Below are positions 22,247-32,500 of a stretch of DNA of 64,000 nucleotides, piece after piece. Position 1 is the stretch's first letter, and every line of letters starts with the position of its first letter. The stretch comes from Narthecium ossifragum (lineage: Eukaryota > Streptophyta > Magnoliopsida > Dioscoreales > Nartheciaceae), in the NCBI GenBank assembly GCA_963920575.1, contig OY986972.1, positions 3,923,115-3,987,114 of the forward strand, written 5' to 3'. The notes under the pieces are model-generated. The model was not told where the DNA came from. It was given only the letters and a program-made list of their open reading frames with translations, and searched no databases. Made by a program: the position numbers and the translations under genes.

Positions 22247-23090
22247 TTGGGTCCTATAGGGATTGGATTTCAAGACCAATGATCTAATACCGAGTTAATT
22301 CTACTCCCTCGATTTAAAAACTTAAGCTACTAGGAAGGGATAATTCAAAATTATAGGGTGTAATACGATCACATTGATAAATTAAAGATGTTATTTTCAA
22401 ACTATATGTTCGTTGCAAATAATCCACTTCACTGGCTAAAAAAGATTCTAATTGATGGGGGGAAAAAAGATTTGAGCCCACATCATGTGGCTTATGATGG
22501 CATTTTATTAAGTCGGATTGCGACGGATAGTAGCGATGGAGGAGTTGTATGTGACGATGGCGGGTCGAAGGCTTTGCCTTAAGTCTTGACTAGATTTTTT
22601 TTTGTTTGATTAATTAAACGGCTAACAAAGAACTACAAAAACCTGTCCAATATTGTAATGTCATCCTCTAAGGCCCAATGCAGCGGCACTTAAAAGAGAC
22701 AACATCAACAAGTTATATCATATGCTTTACATTTTGTTATCGATGAATATAAACAGACACCAGACTTTGGAAGCGCATCACTATCCCCAAATCTCCTTCA
22801 AAATCGACTCAACATATCGAGACCAAACCATACGACTTGATTTACGGTATATGCACTAACATCTTAGGATCTGTATCAATCACCAACTATTTGTACAAGA
22901 AATTGATGAATAGTCTATTTGGGAGAATTTATTTGCTCTCTAGTCACTCAGAAGTTTTAAAGGCATTTAGTCTCTTTTTTGTCAGCTATAAATTTTTATT
23001 ACTAAAATGCCTTTTTAACATCCCATCCTATATTCCCTTCCCAGTAACTGTTCACATTCCTAATGACTGTTTGTATTCCCGTCGAAAAGG
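22247..23090. other. Intergenic with a possible decayed MULE terminus
   Basis: At about 22365-22410 CACATTGATAAATTAAAGATG and TTATTTTCAAACTA echo the TIR of the Pack-MULE at 7498-8627 (CACATTGATAAATTGAGGG, ATATTTTCAAACTAG). No gene recognised. Confidence 0.35.
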
Positions 23091-23720
23091 TACTATCAAA
23101 AAAACTTGAAAGTAACTACCAAAAAACGAAAGTAACTACAAAAATTGAAAAATAACTACAAATTTTTAAATATTTTTTTTGTAATATTTTAACTACAAAG
23201 TGAAAAGTAACTACAAATATTTAAAAAGTGATATGCCTGTGAAAAATTCAAAAAAGGGAAAGTAACTACAAAATTGAAAAGTAACACCAAATATTTTTCA
23301 CAATATTTTTTAATATTTAAATATTTTAACTACAAAATGAAAAGTAACTACCATATTTTCCTAAATTGAAAAGTAACTATCATATTTTTACAATATTAAA
23401 AAGTAACCATCAACATTTTTTAACTGATTTTTGCATAAATTGGTAGTCACTTTCCATTGTGTATCAAAATTTAAAAGTAACTACCATATTGTTTTAATAT
23501 TTTTACAAAATTTGATAGTTACTTTCCATTGTGTATCAATTGTTTTTTTTTTAGTTACTTTTTAAAATTTGGTAACAAATTGCGTGTTACCTTCTATATC
23601 AATTGTTGTTGGTAGTTACTTTTCGAAAAATTGTAACAAATTGGTACTTACTTTCCATCGTATGTCAATTGTTTGGTAGTTACTTTTCGGAAATGAAAAA
23701 TTACTACAAACATAAGGTCA
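23091..23720. repeat. Low-complexity tract with inverted halves (AAAGTAACTAC / GTAGTTACTTT)
   Basis: From about 23100 to 23420 the plus strand repeats (A)AAAGTAACTAC(C/A). From about 23440 to 23690 it repeats the reverse complement, GGTAGTTACTTT. The tract is therefore an imperfect long inverted repeat built from one about 11-base word. Confidence 0.75.
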
Positions 23721-23849
23721 TTTTCACATTAAATCAGTGGGAATTTACTACCAAAAATGAAAAATGAAAAAAATCCATTTGGTCAAATTACTTTTAAAAA
23801 ATAAAAGAAAAAGAAAAAATGGGAAAAAAAGAAATGCGACACAGACGTG

Positions 23850-24600
23850 CTTGCCGATGGGCTTGGCGGCGACCTCCAATGGGATCGAATGGTAGGCATC
23901 GCGAAGAAGAGGAGGCCGGAGGATGGGAGGGTGTCGGAGGCGCGGATCCCGGCGACGGAGATGACGGATCTGGAGGTGAGGGCGGCGGATCTAGATCTGG
24001 ATCGATGTCGGCGACGAGATCGGGACGAGAGAGCGACGGGGGTGGGATTTGGACTGCCTCCTCTTCGCGACGGGGATCTCAAGAAGGGCGATGGTCGGCA
24101 ACGGCGTCGGGCTTGGCAATGGTGACGATGACGAGTAATGGTCGGGATTGGTGATGTGCTTAGCGATGGGCTTGGCGGCGACCTCACGTTGGATCCGACG
24201 GGATCGGATGGCATCGTGAAGAAGAGGAGGCTAGAGGATGGGAGGTCATCGAAGGCGCGGATCCCGGTGACGGAGACGACGGATCTGGAGGTGGGGGCGG
24301 CGGATTTAGATCTGGATCGATGTCGACGACAAGATCGGGACGAGAGAGCAATGGGGGTGGGATTTGGACCGGCGTCTGGACGGGGAGGTTTGGAGCTTTT
24401 GACCGGCAACGGGGGCCGACGGATCTGGAGGCGGGATCCGGTGACAAGATTGTCGACAGCTGGCGACGGAACGGGATCGCGACAGAGGAGGCGACCTCGG
24501 GATCTGGGGGGGACGATGACGACCTCGGGATCGTGACGGGGACGAGGACGACCTCGGGATCTGGTGGGGGCCGGCGGCGGGGCGCCGGACACACGGGGGG
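23850..24600. repeat. GC-rich block with a duplicated ~210-bp unit, period ~308 bp
   Basis: GATGGGCTTGGCGGCGACCT begins both copies (about 23856 and 24164). They share GAAGAAGAGGAGGC, GCGCGGATCCCGG, CGGATCTGGAGGTG and GGATCGATGTCG. Further right GACCTCGGGATCTGG repeats three times. Long open frames here in several frames encode Arg/Pro/Ser-rich, repeat-driven peptides with no family match, so I do not call a gene. GC content is far above the flanks, suggesting cargo of a DNA transposon. Confidence 0.65.
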
Positions 24601-24619
24601 TTAGGGGGGGTTTAGTAGG

Positions 24620-25305
24620 GTGTATATAGATAGAAGGTAGGGGTAATTTTATCTTTATTTTCCTATAGTGGCACTAAAAGACTAAAAAATTTCTATAGAG
24701 GATTAAATGATAAATTAGTTCACAGAAAGAGACCATTTTTCAAATAATGCATAAATTGCCCGAGCTCTGCTCGTAAGGCCGACTCTGCACCAATTGGCAA
24801 GACTTGACAGAGCTGGACAAACGGACGAGTCTAAGAAAACCGGCCTATCTTACCACGTCCCAGATCATATGCATATAATATATCAATAATTATACACTTC
24901 TACGAAGATTTAACTAGATAATTTTTTCTGTAGAGCTTTCCCTATCGAGACACTGACAACCATGAATAATAATAGTTTGGAGGTTAATGCTATTTTTTAA
25001 CTATTCAATCTAGATTATAGGCAATTTATTACTTACGTGTCTATTGTTCAATTTTCTAATGGGTTGAGGCAGGCTGGTGATGATGTGGGATACTTTCAAA
25101 TGAGGTGAAGATGTAGCAGTAATTTTACACCGTGACGGGTGACGGGTTAGTAGTGAGTTAGTCTTAAGAAGGTGGATTATATTTTATGTTTTAATTTTAA
25201 TAACTTACCATTAATCTTTATTTATTGATTTTTTTAAAAAAAAATATTGTAGTAACGCGAAATGGGTGGGGCGAGGTGAGCTGGGGAATGGTTATGATAT
25301 TTTTT
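24620..25305. other. Intergenic, AT-rich
   Basis: No gene recognised. The bases from about 24640 to 24770 could be the right end of a transposon holding the GC-rich block, but no clear matching inverted repeat was found at the left. Confidence 0.35.
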
Positions 25306-25309
25306 AATA

Positions 25310-25440
25310 GATTATTAGTCTTTACACCAAATCCAGTAAACTTATTCACTGGTACACCACCCTAAGATGTTTTAATGGGTTTACACCATTTTAAGGCAGT
25401 TATGGGAGGTTAGGTATTTTGCATGACACTTTTACCCCTA
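25310..25440. mobile_element. DNA-transposon-like terminus, family A (copy 1)
   Basis: TTTACACCAAAT, then GTAAACTTATTCACTGGTAC, TAAGATGTTTTAATGGG, TTTACACCATTTTA and GCAGTTATGG. The same order of words occurs at 38757-38890. The shared block is about 120 bases and looks like a long terminal repeat of a MULE-type family. Confidence 0.45.
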
Positions 25441-25784
25441 CTTCATATATATTAAATATTTGATGCATTATATATAGCTGTATTTAATTTATGGCAGTTA
25501 TGAGTTGTTTTATTTCCATTTTTGGTGTAATCCATGCAAATCAGTCTTGATTTGATGACAAATCGGTTTCGATTGGTTTTGATTTGATGACATCATGATT
25601 CCACCCCCTCCTTCCCTCCATCCTCCCATAACTGACATCGGTTTTGATGACATCATGATTATTCCATTTATTTTCATAATTATATTAATGAAAAAAAGAG
25701 AAAATAAATACTACAAAGATGAGATAAGAGAATACTAAAATACATTCATATATAATCTGCAAAGATTCTTTTTTACATGATGAA

Positions 25785-25965
25785 TGGTATTCTTTTTTTA
25801 CAAAGAGAAAACTGATAGGTATTCTCTTTTTATAAAGTATTCTCTTTTTATAAAGAGAATACTGGTAATATTCTCTTTTTACAAAGAGAATACTACCGGT
25901 ATTCTCTTTCTCAAAAGAGAATACCGATAGGTATTCTCTTTCTCAAAAGAGAATACTGATAGTTA
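25785..25965. repeat. Palindromic array of (G)GTATTCTCTTT / AAAGAGAATAC(C)
   Basis: About five tandem, mutually inverted copies, each a near-perfect palindrome such as GTATTCTCTTTTTATAAAG or TATTCTCTTTCTCAAAAGAG. The array lies about 350 bases inside the family A terminus. Confidence 0.85.
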
Positions 25966-26154
25966 AATACAGAGATCTCGCCGGATCTGTGGCGGCGATG
26001 CCGGAAGGGGGGCTGGGGACGCCGGAAGGGTGGTGGGGGACGCTCGATCTGGGCGGAGGCAGCCAGATCTCGGCGGTGGACGCCGGATCGGGTCGGTCGG
26101 CAGGCGGATAGGGGCTGGGGACGAGGGAAACGCCTGATCTGGGGCGGCGACGCC

Positions 26155-26354
26155 NNNNNNNNNNNNNNNNNNNNNNNNNNNNNNNNNNNNNNNNNNNNNN
26201 NNNNNNNNNNNNNNNNNNNNNNNNNNNNNNNNNNNNNNNNNNNNNNNNNNNNNNNNNNNNNNNNNNNNNNNNNNNNNNNNNNNNNNNNNNNNNNNNNNNN
26301 NNNNNNNNNNNNNNNNNNNNNNNNNNNNNNNNNNNNNNNNNNNNNNNNNNNNNN
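26155..26354. other. Assembly gap (200 N)
   Basis: Exactly 200 N, a conventional size for a gap of unknown length. Flanks are GC-rich on the left (ACGCCGGA-type repeats) and transposon-like on the right. Open frames that read through the N run are meaningless. Confidence 0.99.
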
Positions 26355-27185
26355 AAAACCCCACCTTTATTTCTTTCAGATGAATAACCCAAAAACACCT
26401 CAAAATGACAATAATACCCTTGTTTTATTTTTTTTATTCTGGCATTTTTTCTCTCCTCTCTCCTCCGGCGAGACAACCCTTACCTTCTCCGTCGCTCACC
26501 CACTCCGACGACCACCCCCTTCCCCGGCGATCTCCCTCGTGGCAACCCTCCCAACCTCGGATCCGAGCACCGTGACCCCGCGTCTCCTTCCCAAGTACTT
26601 CTGATGAGATCCAACACCCAGCGTTGTACCCTGCAGCAACCCGACGCCGTGATCGCCGAGAACCGCCGCCCTGGCCTCGTCACAACCTCCATCTTCTCCG
26701 TTCCCCTCAGATCCAACGGCTTCCGATGGCTTCACTCCATCCAAAAACGCCCGACACCTCTCCCTAAGCCAACCTGACCTCGTCCACGAGATCCATCGCC
26801 ATCCGAGCTCTTACTCCCCTCAGATCCGGCGCCGCCACCTCCCAACGCCACCGTCTCCGACGTCCAAATCTCCATCCGATCCCCGATCTGGCATCCCCAC
26901 CGCCTCGCGACCCTTCCGTCACCGTTTTTCAGCCAGATCCGACCGTCATCGCTCGGGGTTGTCTTCCCTAATCAACCACCCTCAGCTAGTTCAGCTAGGG
27001 CGAGTCACTTGGGGCCTGACCCGGTTCCCACCTGATTCGATTGAGTTCAGATCGGATTCATCCAGTCCGCATTGATCCAAGCCTTGATCCAACCCATCAA
27101 GCTCAGTCACAGCTCAATCCAATCAGGGTTAGATCCAGCAATCCATACCTGAACCTAGATCCGAGCCGAGAGCTAGAGATGTGAA
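26355..27185. other. GC-rich, repeat-like, no gene recognised
   Basis: Begins with an AT-rich transposon-end-like sequence (CCACCTTTATTTCTTTCAGA), then a C-rich stretch. Short frames encode Pro/Arg/Ser-rich peptides without a family match. From about 27000 it has repeated GATCC(A/G)AGCC-type words. Confidence 0.4.
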
Positions 27186-27259
27186 ATTTTTTAATCAAAA
27201 TACAATTTACGCATCAAAATTATACATATAATTTAGAAAAATTGATCATCTAAAATTGA

Positions 27260-28035
27260 CAAAAATGCACTTTCATCTTTTAAACTCCATTTTCATCTTT
27301 CTAAATCCATTTTTATCTTTCCTGCATTTTCATCTTTCTAAATTCATTTTCATTTTTCTAAATCCATTTTCATATTTTTAAATGCATTTGAATCTTTTAA
27401 ACTTTATTTTCATCTTTCCTGCATTTTCATATTTCTAAATGCATTTTCATCTTTCTAAATTCATTTTCATCTTTCTTGCATTTTCATATTTTTAAATTCA
27501 TTTTCATATTTCTACATTCATTTTCATCTTTCTAAATTCATTTTGATCTTTTTAAATGCATTTTCATCTTTCTAAATTCATTTTCTTCTTTCTAAATTCA
27601 TTTTCATCTTTCTAAATTCACTTTCATCTTTCTAAATTCATTTTCAACTTTCTAAATTCATTTTCATCTTTCTAAATGCATTTTCATCTTTCTAAATTCA
27701 TTTTCATCTTTATAAATTCATTTGAAACTTTCTAAATTCATTTTCATGTTTCTAAATGCATTTTATATCTTTTTAAATGCATTGTTATCTTTCTAAATGT
27801 ATTTTCATATTTCTAAATTTATTTTCATCTTTTACATGCATTTTCATATGTTTAAATGCATTTTCATATTTTAAACTTTATTTTCATCATTTTAAATGTA
27901 TTTTCATCTGTTTAACTTTATTTTTATCTTTTTAACTCCATTTTTTTATCCTTTTAAATGTATTTTCAGTTTTTAAATTCATTTTCATATTTTTAAATGC
28001 ATTTTTATCTTTCATGCATTTTTATCTTTTTAACT
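27260..28035. repeat. ~20-bp minisatellite, unit like TTTCATCTTTCTAAATTCAT
   Basis: About 38 degenerate tandem copies over nearly 780 bases, the best conserved between 27540 and 27740. Variants replace ATTCAT with ATGCAT and CATCTTTC with CATATTTT. Confidence 0.9.
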
Positions 28036-29170
28036 CTTCAAATTACAACTTAATTGGGTGAAATTCTCCATCAAGAGTCTCTTCAATCACCTCCACTTTT
28101 CTTCTGTAATTTTCTTTATCTTTTTGCACATTTTCCCCTATTTTTTTTACCACTTTTCTCTATTTATTAAGATCCACAACTCCTATTCTACTATTTTCCT
28201 CTCCATCGCAACGACCTCCCCGTCCTCGACCTCGCTGTCGCCGCTCTCCACTGCCGCGATCTCGCTGTAATCCTAAAGATCCACCACCTCCTCCTTCTCG
28301 AGGATGTCTCTCCCATGCTCCTCCCGTCCGCCTCTTCCCTCTCCTCTCTCATCGACTCCACTCGCTCCATCATCTTCGACCCCTCTCCCCGACACTCTCT
28401 GCCCCATCGCCGTTCCAACTTCCCGTGTCCTTGTTCACACCGACGTCGCCCCTCCCAGTCACCGACAACACCCCCTTCGAGCTCAGCCGTCATCGAGACT
28501 CACAGTCTCCTTTGGATCCAGCACCCCGCCGCCCCGTCGTCCCCAACGACGCCCATCGACGCCTCACGACCGTCCTCCCTCATCGGGATCTACCCGAGGT
28601 CCATCACCCTCCCAGACCTGCCCTCCTCTCGGATCCAGCATCACCTCCATCTGAGCTCGCCGCCTTCCTCTCGGATCCAGCACCACCACCGCCGGAGCCC
28701 GCCACCCTCCGACGAGATATTCCTCCCGGAATCCCCCTTCGTCCCCATGTGCGTCGCCCATATCCAGCCCAGCTTCGATGGGCTCCTCCTCGACCTGCTG
28801 CTTCCGATCCAAGACCCCGTTGCTTTCGATCCATGACCTTGAGCCCGAGATCGCCCCTGGCACCGCCTCCCCTCCCCCTCTCCAGCGCCAGATCCCAACT
28901 CCACGACTCATGAACTTCAACGTAAGGAAGACATCATTGGATCGTCGGAGGAAGACGAGGTGACGACAACGAAAGATGCTCGCGCGTGCAGTAGATCATC
29001 AAAGGAAGACGAGACGACAACAACTAAATAGCATCGGCATATAAGGGCATTTTTTACTTTTAGATCATTAATACGTGACAGTTAATACCCTGATGGGGTC
29101 TTCAATTTAAAAACCAAACAAATGAGATTTTTTATAATAATTTTTGTTAAAACGGTGTTATTGACAATTG
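28036..29170. other. C-rich stretch and transposon-like end upstream of EREX
   Basis: 28190-28900 is strongly C-rich with overlapping open frames on both strands, all Pro/Ser/Arg/His-rich; I recognise no gene. GGATCCAGCA(C/T)CACC words recur at 28515-28690. The final part (about 29050-29170) is AT-rich and resembles a transposon end. Confidence 0.4.
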
Positions 29171-29239
29171 TCTATAAAAATTTCCCTAATATCGAATAGC
29201 GACTTATTTATTTCACTCACTTGTGCTTCCTCCGGCACG

Positions 29240-29300
29240 GACAGCACGTGCACCACAGACACGTGTCCGTATATTTTGAGTGGCCGTATAAATTAATCAC
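29240..29300 (+). promoter_or_regulatory. EREX core promoter: two G-boxes and a TATA-like box
   Basis: CACGTG at 29245-29250 (GCACGTGC) and at 29260-29265 (ACACGTGTCC, ABRE-like), then TATAAAT at about 29287, some 285 bases before the EREX ATG. Spacing fits a G-box/TATA promoter; transcription start and response to ABA or light are inference. Confidence 0.5.
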
Positions 29301-29574
29301 ATCTGGGTGGCTTGTGAGTAATTAATGGAAGTACTGCCTTCTCCACAGTGGGCCGACGCTTCTTTGGTGCTCCCGGAAGACGACGACGACGACGACGAAC
29401 TCTCTCTATCTCTCTCTTGATCTCACCGCCCACTCTTCTCCGGATCCGATCCCGAGGCACCATCTCCCCTCTCCCCTTCTCTCCCTTCTCCGAGGGTTCG
29501 ATCGGTCCATTGGACGCAATCGATCGAGAAGAGAGGGAGAGGGAGAGAGAGAGGGGCAGAGGGATTCTTAGGCG

Positions 29575-32500
29575 ATGCCGGGGAATAGCCCCCCCAAGCA
29601 CCGCCACGATGGGACGTCGCCGCTGCCGCTGGGGATGGACTGGAGCCCGCCTCCTAAGAAATGGGTACTTCCTGGATTCTCCGATTAAAATTTCTTCTGG
29701 ATTGGATCGGTTTTTGGGCGTTTGCATTGTGTGGTTCGGTTGAGCGGGAGGGGATTGCTGCTTGATTGAGATTGGCGTTTGGGGGCTTCTATTTGGCTTG
29801 GGGGGTTTGAGAGTTTGGTTTGAGCGATTTTAGAGAGGTGATTCGGTTTGATGGAACTTTGGTGCAGATTTATTAGAATTTGCTTCGGATTGTGGGGAAC
29901 ATGGTATCTTGGATCGAGTAAATCCGACTTGGGCCTGGATAGATTCTTGCAACTTCTGGAAATTTAATTGTAATTTAGGCGTTGAAATCGCACGCAAGTA
30001 TGTTCTTTTGTGGTGTTGCTGGAGTGATTGGTGTTCGGATTTGTGGGATCTTGGTGATACACTTCTCTATGGTGTTTTGAGGTCAACCTGGATGTTTAGG
30101 GTGATTTTGATTGTTCTGGAGTTCTTTCGATTTAGTTGTTTTTTTCACGAATTCCCACATGGACTGTTCTTGGGTTTTGATTTGTTTCGAGTGATCCAGG
30201 CTGTATGAACAGTTGTATGAGTGAATCTGAGCTGGATTTGGATTGCTTAGAACTGTTTTATGGAGGTTGAATTTGCTTGTAATGTCGGGCATATCATGCC
30301 TGTTTTTGTTCTGGGGGATCTCGGTGACAACCCAGTTTGATTAAAAAAATTGGAACTGGGTTTGGGCTGAAGTTTCTTACTGTTCTTGGAGTTATTTTGG
30401 ATCAACTGTTTTGATCCATCATGTTGGTGTAATCGGGCCTTGTTTGCGACTTGTGGATATGATTGGTGCTGTTTGGATGGTGGACTATGGACTTAGAGGG
30501 CTGACATGCGTTTGATGCATCTCACATGTGTATAGCTTTAGGAACTTTTGGTTTGCAGTTAAAACTTGCACTTCAAAAGGTTAAATATAGGCTGTCACCA
30601 AATGCCATGGACACAATCTTCAATATACATTACGAGTCATGCATGCTTATTTGCTCTCGTGGTTATGCAGTTGAAACCATGATGCATGTACTGAATGGTT
30701 ATACTCTTTTAATGCAGGATGGAAGGAATACAGTATGGCCCCATGATTCTCATACAGGCTGGAGTTACTGTGTCATGATACCTTCTTGGATTGTTCGACC
30801 TGAATCAGGAGCATCTAGTGACAGCTTGTTGAATCCTGTAATCGTAAGTCTCTTAATTTGTCTTCGTAGTATTTGAAAATAAAAAACATGCCCGTGAGCA
30901 AGCTGTCATTCAGACCATCTTTACTCTGATTTGTGAAGAAAGAATGAGAGATAAAGTTGAGTTCGAAAGGAAGATGGAAATGCCAAAAGCCTGGAAGACT
31001 TCTTTTACGCTGCTGCATGTTACTCGTTCAATAGATAAATTTAACTTAGATACTTTTAAAATTTTTGTAAAAAGTATAATAAACATACTTCATTTATTTA
31101 GGACTCGAGAATCTTGTAGATGGTAAATATTTCCCTTGTTCATTCTTTTTCTGTACTGTTTGGATTTCTTAGGAGAATATCCATGAATCTCATAGAGAGT
31201 AATTGTTTTCCAATTTTATGAGAACAAGTTCCTCGATGATACTGTTTCCTGATCTCTTATTGTTAGATGGTAATGTGCATGCTGTAATCCATGGCTTGAC
31301 TATGTTTCTCTACCGAAGAATAAGCCTATTTTGAAGTTCTGACTAAATGGATGAACTTAGGAAACTATTGCAATTTCTATATTATTGCATACGGAGAATC
31401 GGGCTATGATAGTTTTTTTTTTGCTCCACTCTTTGTTTTTCATTTCTTTTAACATCCTTAAAGGACAGTTTTACAGGGTTCAAGTTGGTATGCAATCTCC
31501 TGAAGGGTTCAGCACTAGCTGTACGATACTTAGACGCTTCAGTGACTTCTTGAAGTTATTTTCAGCTGTAAGTATGTAATGATTATTAGGATGACAAGGA
31601 ACATCTGTCACTACATTTAAATGGTTCTTTTCTTTATGAGCCTTCCTTTCTTTATATGTTCATGAGCTGTAATAGACAGTAACCCTATAAAAGTGCCATA
31701 AACCCACATGGAAGTTTTGAATGTACTAGTTCTGTTGCTTAGTTGAATATTTGTTTCTTAGGAAAATATTCTGTTAAAACCCCATTCCCTAACATAAACC
31801 AGGCTCTGGGGCTTTGTGGAGTTTATTATTCGTGTACTCACTTATTGTTATGTTCCTCCAGTTTCTACGTTGTGTTCATGATTTGCCTCATGTGAGAGGA
31901 TCTTCTATGCTGGCTGGGATAAAACAGGAGTTAATTGCAGAATGATCCATAACCACCAATCCTTATTTTTGATGGATAATTGAGAAAATTGAGGGAAAAA
32001 GTTGAAAGCAACAAATTTTCTAGCTGAGAACCTCAAGATAGAGAATTTCGCTCCAATAGCCATAATCGAGTTGTTGAGGAAAAACATAATGAGGATACAA
32101 GAAGGCCTTGCAAATAGGCAAATACATCTTTTAGCTCCTCGTTAAAAGTTTGCAATTCAGTGAGGGAGCTGATGGTCTATTAGTGTCCTCAAGAAAATAT
32201 TAAGAAAGTGCAAACAAATTTATCAACAATTGCATTTGTCTGAGAAAGCAATGTGATAAAGAGTCCATCAAGTATTTCATCTTCAATTTGTTTGTTGAAA
32301 CTGTTTTGGTTATCATCAAATTGAGAATAATATCATTGTTTTGTGTAAAGCAATGGGTTCTTTAAATAAGTTCCATAAATTCAGAATGTTGTCTTGATCA
32401 GATTGGGAATTTCTATTCAATTGCCAAAGACCAAAGGATGTAAATGCATATTTGGTAAACTTATATATGTGTCTCCTACATAGCTATTTGTTTAAACTTA

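Noticed and set aside
23783..24592. 269-codon Arg/Pro/Ser-rich frame on the minus strand
   Set aside because: Repeat-driven composition in a duplicated GC-rich block, other frames equally open, no known domain.
25943..26476. 177-codon frame on the minus strand
   Set aside because: It reads through 200 N and joins unrelated flanks.
28315..28913. Overlapping Pro/Ser-rich frames on both strands
   Set aside because: All frames are open because of C-rich composition; none shows a recognisable family.
29293..29743. Arg-rich frames around the first EREX exon
   Set aside because: Overlap the EREX leader and exon 1 in other frames or on the opposite strand; the true frame starts at 29575.
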